Source: Agelas oroides (taxonomy: Eukaryota > Porifera > Demospongiae > Agelasida > Agelasidae). Taken from it: a stretch of 64,000 nt of DNA. Below are positions 43,809-55,100 of the stretch, one piece after another. Position 1 is the stretch's first letter. Each line of letters opens with the position of its first letter. Location of the stretch: positions 25,559,316 to 25,623,315 of the forward strand of contig OX422183.1 in the NCBI GenBank assembly GCA_949130485.1, written 5' to 3'. The notes beneath the pieces are model-generated. The model was not told where the DNA came from and made no database searches. It saw nothing but the letters and a program-made list of their open reading frames with translations. Both the position numbers and the translations under genes were made by a program.

Positions 43809-44355
43809 CAGGGGATCTCCACCTAGCTACCACAGTGTATTTAATTGCGAGAGGAAGGACAGCTGTAGTCAAAAAGACCCCGTCTTTATCCATCTCCACA
43901 TAGATACATGTGTATAAAGTATAAAGCCCTTATCCTAACACAGCCCCTGACCCAGCCCGTAGAGAAACCTACAGCATGCACACAGAGAGGTTTTAGTATC
44001 TGAGCTTACTGTTGTAACTAGGTCACAAGCAAGCCTTCCACAGCTTAGTCGAATACATCTTTACAACCCCCAGCCCCATTCCCATTTTCCAATGTTAACC
44101 ATAGGATACCCCCTTGGTGAAGAGATAATTGAGCCGGAGGCTGAGGTGGTGGATAGTGAGAGTATCCGCTCAGGCAATGTGCTTGTACAGTCAACCCACC
44201 CAGGCCCGCAACCCCGTCCGCAGGGGATCTCCACTTAGCTACCACAGCGTATTTAATTGCGAGAGGAAGGACAACTGTAGTCAAAAAGACCCCGTCTTTA
44301 TCCATCTCCACATAGATACACGTGTCATAAAGTATAAAGCCCTTATCCTAACACA
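43809..44355. repeat. Direct duplication of about 133 bp, 412 bp apart
   Basis: Bases 43809-43942 and 44221-44355 both read CAGGGGATCTCCAC, then AGCTACCACAG, GTATTTAATTGCGAGAGGAA, AAAAAGACCCCGTCTTTATC and AAAGTATAAAGCCCTTATCC. The second copy runs directly into the 60-bp array. Confidence 0.9.
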
Positions 44356-44725
44356 CTCACACTCGTAATTTAAAATGCGAATGAGCTTCACACCCATAAC
44401 GTAACAGTAGTAACTCAAGTGTGAATGAGCTTCACACTCGTAACGTGACTGTGAGTGAACCTCACAGCAGTAACTCAAGTGTGAATGAGCTTCACACTCG
44501 TAACATAACGATGAGTGAGCCTCACAGTAGTAGCTCAAGTGTGAATGAGCTTCACACCCGTAACGTAACTGTGAGTGAACCTCACAGTAGTAACTCAAGT
44601 GTGAATGAGCTTCACACTCGTAACATAACGATGAGTGAGCCTCACAGTAGTAACTCAAGTGTGAGTGAGCCTCACACTCGTAATTTTTAATGAAAATGAG
44701 CTTCACACTGTGAGTGAGCCTCGCA
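44345..44725. repeat. 60-bp satellite array with 120-bp higher-order period
   Basis: About six units of TAACTCAAGTGTGAATGAGC then TTCACACTCGTAAC and a variable end. The ends alternate between GTGACTGTGAGTGAACCTCAC and ATAACGATGAGTGAGCCTCAC, giving a 120-bp period over four units. Each unit contains inverted pairs such as GTGTGAA and TTCACAC. Both strands are open over part of the array because 60 is divisible by three, but I see no start, splice or composition evidence for a gene. Confidence 0.9.
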
Positions 44726-44934
44726 GATAGCACAGAGCAGCCCCAACCCAGCCCTAGCCCTAGCTCAGCCTTATGGAACCGACTACACCCCTAGGCGTAC
44801 CGTTACTATAGCAAAGCACACGCCATAACTAGCGTAACAATGCCGTTACTAGGATAGGTACGCCGTTAGTAAGAGAAGCACGCTCCCATTTAAAGCCCGT
44901 CGACCGAGTATCACACACAAACAACTAATAATAC

Positions 44935-45600
44935 TCACCGTGAGATGGTCGCCGCAGTACAGACCCGAATAATCTTTGGTACAGGAGCGCTTACCAGCGA
45001 AGAACAAGCCTCCCAGACGTTCCACCAAACGACACAATAGCGAGCCGGAATCCCGTACGTTAACCGTTCGCCCATCCCCCTAGTTAATATGATAACTCCA
45101 CCCATTGAGCCCCACCCCCAATTTGTTTAGTAATTTGAATATTTATAGCACTGTGAATGCCCATAGCACTATGTGCCAACCAAAAGCTGGGCTCCTCAAA
45201 GCAAACCTTAGGCGGGGAGTGGTCCCGCCCTTTCTGCAGTAGGCCACGGGTCGGGAGTTCAAAGGGACCAAAACCCGTGGTCATGCGAGGACCGGAAAGG
45301 GTACTCCCCTGAAGACCAGTATATATTTTTTGAGCATATCTCCCAAAAACAGTAACTAACCACCCCGTCCATTTGAGCCATAAATGCCCCACCCATCATA
45401 AATGCCACACCCATTTAAGCCATAAATGCCACACCCATTTAAGCCATAAATGCCACACCCATTTAAGCCATAAAATGCCCCATCCATTTAAGCCATAAAT
45501 GCCCCATCCCCATCTCCCTTCACACTTTATGTATGTGTGAAATTTTGAACATCGATGTGCCAGCGGTGTTGGTGCTCCCCCACTCAACACACAACCTGGG
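44935..45600 (+). repeat. Full copy of 0.7-kb dispersed repeat (forward)
   Basis: Left half: CAGTACAGACCCGAA, GAACAAGCCTCCCAGACG, GCCCATCCCCCTAGTTA, CCCCACCCCCAATTTGTTTA. Right half: GCGGGGAGTGGTCCCGCCC, GGGTCGGGAGTTCAAAGGGA, GTCATGCGAGGACCGGAAAG, a 24-bp minisatellite at 45365-45510, then CATCGATGTGCCAGCGGTGT and CTCCCCCACTCAACACACAA. No ORF suggests a transposase. Confidence 0.8.
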
Positions 45601-47500
45601 CCTACCCAGTGAGTACAGTCTTGGACACTGTGGTCTTTCTGCTGCTTCTAGACACAAGCTAGCTTTCACAAGCAGGCATTACACACTACTCACAGCTACT
45701 GACACTACAGCACTCTACTAAAACTCCTGTTTTTTTTTTGTTTTTGTTTTTTTGTTTTTTAAGTCGATCTAAGCTTATCTTCAAAGTTCCAACCACCACA
45801 TGAGGGGTTCCGCCAGGCCACATCTTAATTATAAACTGATTATTGGATGTCAATGCCAACAGGAAATGGGGAAAATTTTACGGACAGTGAACGGATGAAG
45901 ATTCCCAAAACGGACTGTGCGCTATATGTTTACAAAGACAAAGAATACTATCAGCTTGGATTCCAGGTTTGTTGACTTTGAAAACACAGGGTTCCCTGCC
46001 ACCTTAACATAACCACATGTACTACAGCACAAATAGGTGAGTGTACTTTCAACAGAAGCACCCTTTGCAACAACTTCATTCAAAAAGGGGATAGGGCTTA
46101 TTTTCGAGGGTGGGCCTATTTTCGAGATTACAGTACTGAAAGAACTATTCTAGTGGCTGTTTTGGCCCAACAATGGCCTGGGGAAGCAATCTCAGAGTAT
46201 TTGGGGGGACATGCCCCAGACCACCCTAGCTGCTGCATGCTTACACATACAACTCATACTCAATCCCCCCAACATGAAGTATCTTCCTATACCACGGTAA
46301 TAGCAAACCTAAGAAGCCTACACTCAGCAACCATTTAATTTCTGTGAACTATTGCATACTTCCATGACGGTCACAAATATAAAAGTTAGGGCCATCTTAA
46401 CCTGTGGATATCGCGTACGGTGCCAATTATCGAACGGTACCAATTATCAAATGGTAGAATACGGAAAAATTTCACGCGAATATTGAGTAGCTTCACGTGA
46501 ATGTGCAGCAATTGCATGGCATTTAACTTCCAGTCAATGCATTGCGCACTCAGCAAGCGAGTTTCTTTCAAGATGGTGGCATATGCTTCTGATTTTGCGA
46601 AAGAACGGCACTGATCGGAGCTACTGTTCATCTAAACCAGTAGAGAACGTCTAGTAGTTTTGGCAGGAGCTCTGGGTCTCAGAAACACCCTACCACCTGT
46701 GTGTCTGTCCATGGTGAAGGCCCATCCTGCCAGGTCTGCCATATTCTTGTCAGCTGTTAGCTGTTTAAAGCTCTAGTCATTGAATACAGTTGTTTGAATC
46801 GTTTCAGTGACTGTATGGCATGCTATATTTGCATGAGTCATGTTTGTATTCGTCCTACTCAGCTCTTGTGTGTAATGCCAGGTGCTAGTGTAACAGTATG
46901 GTGCTGGAGGCATGGTGGTATTAAACTTCTTTCAAGCTAAGAGTTCAGAATCTTGTTGGGGATGGGCAATTACACGGAGGAGGTGCTTGAATGGTTCGGT
47001 TCGACTGTCCCCACGCAAGCGCCCACCCCGGATGCGAAGTTAGCTCCCATGGTATACCGAATCAACCTGCATCGCGGCTTCGCCCGTGTTTCGTCAAGGT
47101 CAGCCCGATGGTGGAGAAAGCTGTATCATGCTACTGAGAAAGTGGACCGACTCATAGCCTAGTTGCCAAGCTTCCGCAGCGTTCGTCCCTTGCAGTATAC
47201 GTGAATTTCATGCTACAAGCGAAGAGCGCTGCAAACAAGGCTACGGACAGGTGTTTGTGAAACTTTGATGCCGGATGTCGTTGCGCCTGAAGGACATCAG
47301 AACGACCGCAGTTATGTAAGAGAGCTCAACGGACCTACTTTCGATCCACTACGCAAAAATTTTGCATGGTGGGCGGTTACACGGAGGACCTCAAAAAAAA
47401 CTCAAAACTGGCAAAATTGAGGGTGGGCGCTTGCACGGGGACGGGCGCTTGCACGGGACAATACGGTAATAGGAAAATATATGGGCAGTTGATAATTATT
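45601..47500. other. No gene supported
   Basis: Contains a T/G homopolymer-rich tract near 45730, GCCAATTATCGAACGGTACC at 46420 (a reverse match to ends of the repeat at 47503) and GC-richer text near 47000 without a convincing frame. Confidence 0.4.
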
Positions 47501-47502
47501 GG

Positions 47503-47712
47503 TACTGGTGTTCGATAAGTGGCAGAATAATATGGTATGAAAAAAGTGCTGCTTATGGGCGCGTGTGCACTATAACTCGGCTAAAAGGGGTTATTCTAAT
47601 CGGCGAGAGCTTACTCTATCGTTTGGTGCAAGAACCAAGAACCTATGTCGTTCCTCAACTGAGATATGAAGGCAAGTACAAGTTGCATTCCATAATTGGC
47701 ACCATACACTCC
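47503..47712 (+). repeat. Dispersed repeat, uninterrupted copy
   Basis: Shares TATAACTCGGCTAAAAGGGG, TTATTCT, AAGAACCAAG with 59735-59875, and AAGTACAAGTTGC, ACCATACACT with 60665-60715. In the second copy the two halves are separated by about 0.8 kb. Confidence 0.65.
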
Positions 47713-47804
47713 AAAATCCCCAAGCGTGTCCACCATTATAACAGTAACTTAGTATCTGCATTTATAATCATTTGGCATAGTACATGCAGCCATGCTGTTG
47801 TATG

Positions 47805-48032
47805 TCAACATTAGTTTGCATTCGTAATAGGAAATCCCCAGAATGATGTCAACTTTAGTTGGCATTCGTAATAGGAAATCCCCAGAATGATGTTAACTTT
47901 AGTTGGCATTCGTAATAGGAAATCCCCAGAATGATGTCAACTTTAGTTGGCATTCGTAATAGGAAATCCCCAGAATGATGTCAACTTTAGTTGGCATTCG
48001 TAATAGGAAATCCCCAGAATGATGTCAACAAA
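47805..48032 (+). repeat. 44-bp tandem array, five units
   Basis: Unit starts with TTCGTAATAG at 47821, 47865, 47909, 47953 and 47997, each followed by GAAATCCCCAGAATGATGTC and AACTTTAGTTGGCA. Units are almost identical (one T for C change), so the array is recent or homogenised. The unit contains GTCAACTTTAGTTGGC, an imperfect dyad. Confidence 0.95.
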
Positions 48033-48589
48033 CGTTAACATTCAGAATTAAAGGGTTAACCATAGGCCATTCACTTGAAGTGTCTTTTTTTAAATCAAAA
48101 ATGTATTCTTTGGTTTGTATTTCCCCTTCTGCTTGGAGCTAGCACTCTAAACTTGAGCCAAAGCTTTATTGAGCCTTTCTCTAGGGGTCCATCACCTTGA
48201 CCACACCCACTCATTAACTAGCTTTCAAAACTCGAGGCTCTCACACCAGAAAATGCTTCTCCTGACTGAAAACTGCCTACAGTGCCAGAAACGGTGTCCA
48301 CAGAAAGGAAAAGGATTGGTTTCTACGCTCATTAGTGACAACTAGGTGAGAAATGGTTCAGCAGTGCTGACAAAGGCCACTCTACAGCCTGTCAAGGCAG
48401 CTGTCATGTGAACACCACTCTTTGTTGAAACATGCCCACCTCCCCCTATCCCAACGTTTTTGCTACCACAAGATATATCTTCAAAACCGATTGAGCCAAC
48501 TGATACATAACATGCAGGCAAAGTCAGACAATGCCAAATGGCATCATCGATGGTTAAGGTTAAACTAGTACCTTCCCTGCGCTTATTGC

Positions 48590-48815
48590 TTGACAAAAGT
48601 GCCAAATGGACTCCTACTAAAACACGGCTACGGGTACTGTCAATTATGCAACTAACGTGCATGGGCACATCAACGATCGCCTGCACTCAATTACGTCCTT
48701 CTCTCTACCCTCTACGTCACTCACGTGGTAAATTATTCCAGGCCCTCTACCGCTTTTCCGTACTGCAAGCGACGGAAAGCTGGATGGGGCCTGGGAATGA
48801 GGCTAATACAATGGT
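48590..48815 (+). repeat. Dispersed repeat ending in GGGCCTGGGAATGAGGCTA
   Basis: Shares ACTAAAACACGGCTACGGG-like text, TGCATGGGCACATC, CTCAATTA, TCTCTACCCTCTACGTCAC and CGCTTTTCCGTA with 60490-60650. The right end, GGGCCTGGGAATGAGGCTA, recurs in MITE-like copies elsewhere in the window. Confidence 0.65.
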
Positions 48816-48959
48816 TATATACCTATATAATGATGGGATTGTTAATTACATAATGATAGATGCCATTCAGATTACCATAATATGCCCACTTTGAACAAAT
48901 GCCTTCCCTCCCCCCAAATTCTTAGAATCGCCGACTAGATCGAGTTCTTTCTTTGAGAA

Positions 48960-49330
48960 CAATAGGTGGTGAGTACAATACCTGGTGATTTATGGTATTC
49001 TTTCACGTTTGAATCGTAATAGCTTCAGCCGTTGTCGTGCTATTGTGGTGGAAGGTAGAGAGAAGAAAGAAGAAAGAAGAAAGTCAGAAGATGGACAATT
49101 TGCCCGTTTTAGCAACTTGCTGGTCTGGTACTTTAGTGATGCTTTCCAGCAAAGTTAACGGTCCCATTGCCCATGGAAGCACTCAATAATGCATGATATG
49201 GCTCATGGAGGTCGTCGACTAATCTAACGCAGACATTTCAACCGTGTCATTTGTGCACTTTTAATGTGGCCACCATTTTTTTTCAGGGTCATCCCTACAT
49301 ATGGCATACTACCATACGCCGTGATTCATA
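48960..49330 (+). repeat. About 330-bp dispersed repeat, copy 2
   Basis: Collinear with 13540-13862. It has an internal AGAAGAA expansion near 49065 and ends CATACTACCATACGCCGTGAT. Confidence 0.75.
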
Positions 49331-49681
49331 CCCTATCACGTGCTGTAAGTTGGATGATGCAAGAGATATAATTGATTTGGTTCTAACAAGATGGCAGTGA
49401 ACTAGTTTACACTATCATTATTATCACCAAATTGTGGTACTCATCCCATATACATGATCAATTGCAACTTTTTTACATTGTATACAACATGCATTTCCAA
49501 TTTTACACTGTCTAGGATCCTTCATGTAAAGGAACACTTCAGGTCCACTACATGGACAATGACATTGTTCCCCGGTATAATATTATCAACTTCACAACGC
49601 TCCCTCCCCACATTACATTCCACAAAAGACAGGGGACATATATATGAGGGGGTATATACAGTAAAATGAGTACCTATGTAC

Positions 49682-52600
49682 CTTCAAATTTAGGACGTAT
49701 TTTTCCCATAGTGTCTGAGCTATTTCTTGGCTTTCCATTTTAAGATCCCACTTACATCGAACTGCTATGGTGACTGTAAGAAAGCAACAACAATCACAAA
49801 ATTATACTAGCCAGTACATACGTCTAAACATACCCCAGAGGATCCAGCAGTATATGATTCTTTTGTGCCTCTTTTCTGAACTCAACTCCAATATTCGCTC
49901 ACAAGCTTCATAAAGGTTCTGAATTACACTGACCTCCAATTTGTTGGAGGCATCCATAATTTTAAAGTCACCCCTGTAAGAGAGGGTAGAGGTAACTGTT
50001 ACATTTGTGTGATCAGTACATGTCCAAACTAGAGGTGGAGGTACAGCACTGTACAGGCTACTTCATAAATAAAGAAAAATCTATTCAATCCATCCAAAAG
50101 GGTCTGAATGATAACCAACTTCACTGGATCCATACCGTTTAAGAAATCCATTTAGCACATCAGCAACTTTCTCAACTGGTAGTGACTCCACTCTAGTTAT
50201 TACAGTCTCAGTAAACTTGTCGAGATCTCCACACTGATAGAGAGTATGCCTCCTGCAGTAAATGAACAAATGACCATGAAAGTAGGGCAAGTGCTTATAC
50301 ACAGGTAACAAACAATACTTGGTATACATGAGTATTCAGATTGCTCAGCAGTCTCTGCAGTCATCTTACAGGTATTGCTGCATGTCAGTGAGCATCTGCC
50401 TAGCAAAACTCCCTCACTCAGCAGTTCTGGACTGACCGAAGAACGGCTATATAAGCACTGACTTTCCATGAAGGCCTTCAATAGCTACTAATCAAGGACT
50501 GTCAGGTAGCTATTGCAGTGTATCCCCAATCGACAGTAGTGGCCAGGCTTTGCTTTGCACACAAGACTTCCTGCATGCATGTACCATAGTTATTAGTACA
50601 CAAATCCTTGAGTTTAAGCTTCCATGGTTGGACACAGGTTCAGGGCCATTAAGGACTGGGTCCATGGCTTTTGATGGTGAAATTTGAATCAACTTGGTGA
50701 ACATGCTTTAAGTAATTGTTCACGCTTTGTAATTGTTCACACCAACAAGTTATAGCTGTACCAAGCCCTCTGTCCGGGTATATCAGTGCACTAAATGTGT
50801 ATGTGGAATTCGTGTTAGCAGATTTTCATGATTGTCCTTCATCATGCCACACCCACCATGCATTTAAACTTCCTCTTTGCATCTTTAGCACTTGGTAACC
50901 AATGAAATTTTCTCATGGTGAAATCAAAGACAATAGGATTTCTTCTCACTCAAAACTAACACTGGTGTCTTTCACATGGGGTAATTACTTCAGGGAATGT
51001 GCTGCTAAGTGGCCATTATGCTGATTTCTTGTAGTCCCATGCTCAGCCGCCCACGCCCTATGGCAGAGAAAATCTGGTGGTTTGATTAGAATTTTGTCCC
51101 TAACACCTTTCCATTATGGAATGTGAGATGAGCCTTGAAATTGCAGAGTGCACAACTATAGGTCACTACGTCATTGAAGTGCAAAATGACCGCCTCAATT
51201 TTTTTTCCTAAGTTTGCAATTTTTGTACAAATAAAAGAACTCTGTGCATCAGCGCTCTGTTCTTTTAAGGACTGGGCTACAATAAACTTACGGACAAACT
51301 TAAGCAGTTTGTGAGTTTGTGTGAGTGAAGGATGTCGCCAGCTGTTTTAGCTCAAGGTTGACAATTGAAATTAGGAAGTCCTGGACTACGTCACGGACTG
51401 GAAATGGTAATTAGTACGTGATGTGGACTTGTTTTTGTAATGGTGGCAATGTGCCCACGCATTATGTGGCCAGTACAGCAAGCGATCGAACAGTAAAGTT
51501 TGCCTAGACGTTTTGCCAACAGCTACGGACTTTGCAAGTATCAACTCGCTATTTAACGATGTGTAGACATAAGTGGAAGGCATTATACGTGTACGTCAAC
51601 TGACAGAGATCGGAAAAGAAGCTGGCTGAGGGCAAGCGCATCGCTCCGTGTCCAAGTAAGTGTATGCACTCGGGCCACAATCATCTCCGTAGGTCTATAA
51701 TCTATGATGAAACCAAGTCCACATTACGTACTAACCTAGTCCACCATTTCCAGTACGTGACGTAGTAATGGTACCAGGCCTTCTACCGATTTTTCTCCAC
51801 GGCTGCGAGATAAAATCTGGGAGTGGCCTGGGAACGAGCTAACTGATAATTGCATTGTAAAGTTCTGCAATGTTTACATAGACACAACCGGCTTCCTGTG
51901 ATAACACCCACCACAGTGAAGTTAAGCAATCCCCCAAATGCCACTATTCCCTGGGGTCTAACTACACAACATCTCACCTGTGCATCCGAACAACAAGAGC
52001 AACATAAAGTGGGAAGTTTTCCGCAAAAACTGTTGGATTACTCTTATACTTCTGCAGCTTCTTCATCACCTTCTTCAGAAAGTGCTCTGAAATTTGCTTC
52101 CTTTGTCCCTCAGGTTGTGAGCTTGCCTTCAACAAAAAATTGAAAACATAAAGGCACATACTAAAGGCCAGAAATTGAGAATTGCAAGCATATAAAAACT
52201 AGAACACAGTGCAAAATAAAGTGAATTATTACTGTAACTACAAACATGTGCAGATCTAGACTCAAAAATAATCTTGCCAAGTCAACTTTAGGATGAGTCG
52301 TTTGAGGTATTGCTTCGAATTCCAACTCTCAACAATGAAGCAAAACAATCCCACAGTACAGGCAGGTGTCTCTAACCACTGGACTGGAATGTGGACTGGA
52401 ATGGTGGAACGGAGTATGAAGTAGAATTTACACAGCTGCATCTATTAAACTAGCACTGTCCTACCTAGGCTTCACTACCCACTATTGCTAGAGCTCTCAC
52501 CTCACCACTGGCTTCATGAGCAACCATTGCTGAAAATGTATTTATGATTCCTCAGCCACAACAAGGCAATAGGTAATCATAGCTACTAGGTTTATCCATG

Positions 52601-53706
52601 GCTAACTAGCATGTATGTTTGATATTAGCAATTTGAGGACAAACTGCATTTGAACCTTCAATTTTGATTTGATCTAAGGCATGCAAACACGCTCACACTA
52701 CACCAGTATGCTTTAAGGCAGACTAATGGAGGATTACTTTATTTTTAAAGTAAGAACTTTGTTATACTTACCAGCCCTAGCCTTATACCCAGGCTTATTT
52801 TCATCCATGAGAAAGAGCCTTGGTATGAGTTTAGCTGAGCCCAGGTAGGGCAGTGTTAGCTGCGTTCAAGTTTTAGATGTTCCTTTGTCCATTCCATTTC
52901 ATTTTCAATCCAGTAATTAGAGACTTCCTGGTTCAGGCTGTCTCTCAGACCAAGTGGCCAACAATGGTTCTAGATCTTCACAGTAGCTACTACTGCCAGA
53001 TGTGCTCTCCTCTCATTTTGCCACCCAAATCTGCTCTCCAAGATATAGTTATGTTTATAGATGTGGTGACCTAAGAACGACACTCTCAAATACATACATG
53101 TACATGCAACCTTCACCACTCTGACTTGACTGCATTTTTCAAAGAAGCATACACATGTAGGTGTGGCTAGAAGACATAATAAGTCTTCAAACCCTATGAA
53201 TCACACAATGTATGGCACTTCTGTGTGTTTGCATTTGAATTAACCTAAACTGGGGTGTTACATCAGCAATTTGCTGTAGATTTTCCTCCACTGTTAGAAG
53301 CAATAAAGGATCAGTGATGAAACAGAAAAAGAGAGACTTTCAAATCAGAGTACCATTTCAATATTTGTAAACCTGAGTGTCATAATCAGGTCTTCAAGCA
53401 TCTTAAAATGCAGGTTGTGGGGGGACAACTAAACAACACAGCAGAAATAAACATTCTTGTGAGAAGGAGCCTCAAGCTATCAACAGCTACATACCTCACA
53501 TTCGAACCTGTTGATAGTAGACATCACAGCCTGGAAACTTTCAGAATCCTTGCAAACACAAACCGGCCCATGCTTTGGGAAAACACACTTCTTAAACTCT
53601 TTCCAGAGATGATCTTTTAATGATCCTGTGCTTGATTGTGATTTGGTTGTGGATGCTTCCTCTACAGGTTGTGAGAAAATAACTAAGATGTTATCTGGCA
53701 ATGCCT
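49682..53706 (-). CDS. Probable N-terminal exons of the RNF213-like gene (5 exons)
   Basis: Five minus-strand exons join in phase: 53706-53495, 52126-51978, 50252-50136, 49973-49834 and 49773-49682, together 710 nt or about 236 codons. Each has a clear acceptor (for example TTACTGCAG, CTCTTACAG) and donor (GTATGT, GTGAGA, GTATGG, GTATGT, GTACAT). The peptides are helical and charged (for instance VEKVADVLNGFLKR and NLYEACERILELSSEKR), without a catalytic motif, like the stalk region upstream of the AAA core. The first exon enters in phase 1, so more exons lie upstream, not identified. The last exon leaves in phase 0 while the exon at 29538 expects phase 2. Either an exon is missing in the 20-kb gap or this is a separate related gene. 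Strand, order and family-like length favour one gene. Confidence 0.55.
50630..50800 (+). repeat. Dispersed repeat shared with 38945-39145
   Basis: Both read GGGCATTAAGGACTGGGTCC (one base differs), GCTTTT, AAATTT-AATCAACTT, AGTAATTGTT, TTGTACCAAGCCC or CTGTACCAAGCCC and ATCAG(T/C)(G/A)CA in order. Confidence 0.6.
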
Positions 53707-53926
53707 CTATCAATAATACATGACAAACTTAGTTAATATTCTCAGAAATGACTCACTTCACTAATGTCAAAGCTTGCGACCAAAATACTTTGTCCACTTG
53801 GGATAGTCCAACCAGTCCAACAAATATCCATGGGAGATTCATTGGATATCCCACCCTCACTAAATGCTACTTGCTACACTGTCTTATTGAAATAAAGAGG
53901 CGAAAATAGAGGATAGTGAAAAGGCA

Positions 53927-53999
53927 GGCAGTCGGCGGGAATCGAACCCATGACACCTGGGTTGTGCAGCCAGTGCTCCGCCACTGAGCTACGACAACC
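53927..53999 (-). repeat. tRNA-derived SINE head or tRNA pseudogene
   Basis: The minus strand reads GGTTGTC, GTAGCTCAGTGGCGGAGC, CTGGCTGCACAACCCAG, GGGTTCGATTCC and GACTGCC. Acceptor ends pair at six of seven positions. The anticodon arm is ambiguous (GCA or CAC) and one extra base follows the T-arm, so it is not a clean tRNA. The tail (CTTTTCACTATCCTCTATTT then CGCCTCTTTATTTC) resembles the tail at 40.43 kb, indicating a SINE family. Confidence 0.6.
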
Positions 54000-54469
54000 G
54001 GACAACCACCAGCCCTCACAAATCTCTATATATGCTGCACAGGTGGTACTAAAACACTTCAGTCTCACACCCGGCAGTTACTCGGTATGTGCCGTCAGAA
54101 CTCCATTAAAAGGGTTGACCAGAAAATTCTCTCCATCAGGAAAGAACCCATGCTGAGTGGTTTCCTCAGTCTAAATGGTTAGAACTCTTGCCTTACGATG
54201 GAATACTTAAAATGTTTTGAGGTGAAATAGAAAGACAGGGCTTTTCACTTTCCTCCATTTTCTTTCCTCTATTTTTGCTCTAATCTCTCTTTATTCCAAT
54301 GTGAGGCAAGACTTCTAATGATTAGACATCATAAATGTGTAGACAAATCTTGAATTCAAAAATGAGCACTCCCACACTATTTCAACTGCAAGATTACTTA
54401 ATAGTAACCAAGGGTGCATACCAAGTTTAGTAACCAAGCACTACAGCATTCTGGGATTAACTCATTGCA

Positions 54470-55100
54470 CGCGGATTATTGCGTAACCGGGATGTAGCTC
54501 CATCACTGTAAACAACATAGTCGTGTAACTGAGTGACTCTGTCAATGAGGTGAAGCTGTTGATTCAGCCTCTGTGGCTCTGATTGCTCAGGATGTTGGGC
54601 ATTTTCATGGATGTTTAATTCGGCAGCGAGGTGGAGCAGAGGCAAGATACTAGTGGCAAGACTCTCTACTATTGTACGTCGGTAAGCCAGACGGTTGGGC
54701 CTTCTTAGGGTAACAGTGCAGTTTTAGAGAATGTAGCTGTTAACCACTGCTGTCTCTAGAAGCCAAAAAAAAGCTTTCTCCATTACTTCACTGACTTGCA
54801 TAGGAAAGAGTAGTGGACAGCATGCTGGTCAGCTATGTCTACTCTGTTCATCGGCTTGTTGTATGTACAACAACCGGCTTTGTCTGTGGCTCAGAGCCAG
54901 ACAGACGTGCTGCAACAGCAACTGACTCAGAGGAAAGCATTATGACAGGCTTCTTGTTCTTTGCTGCAGACCAAGCCAGTGCCAATAGATCCCAACCCCA
55001 AAATGCCATCACTTCACCAGCTAGAGCCGTCCTCTGATTTAATATGCTTCTCCAGCATACCATCACACCCCATATACAAGATAATATGTCATCTAACACA
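54470..55100 (-). pseudogene. piggyBac-type (PGBD-like) transposase C-terminal relic
   Basis: The minus strand reads WDLLALAWSAAKNKKPVIML, then SSESVA (about 54985-54920), NRVDIADQHAVHYSFLCKS, a stop, WRKAFFWLLETAVVNSYIL, and after a frame change LIDRVTQLHDYVVYSDGATS. The order L-A-W-x-x-x-K-x-V-x-M-L-S, then V-D-x-A-D-Q-x-x-x-x-Y-S, then W-L-L-x-x-A-V-V-N-S-Y matches piggyBac transposases, with the end similar to the start of the cysteine-rich tail. The N-terminal catalytic part is missing and stops are present. Confidence 0.7.

Noticed and set aside
44281-44733. Minus-strand ORF of 150 codons with repeats
   Set aside because: It is open only because the 60-bp satellite has a length divisible by three; it has no independent coding evidence.
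46953-47162. Plus-strand ORF of 69 codons
   Set aside because: It lies in a repeat-like stretch (GGGCAATTACACGGAGGA recurs near 47370) and has no splice or homology evidence.
47821-48028. CRISPR-like array
   Set aside because: The units are contiguous 44-bp tandem repeats without unique spacers, in a eukaryotic context.
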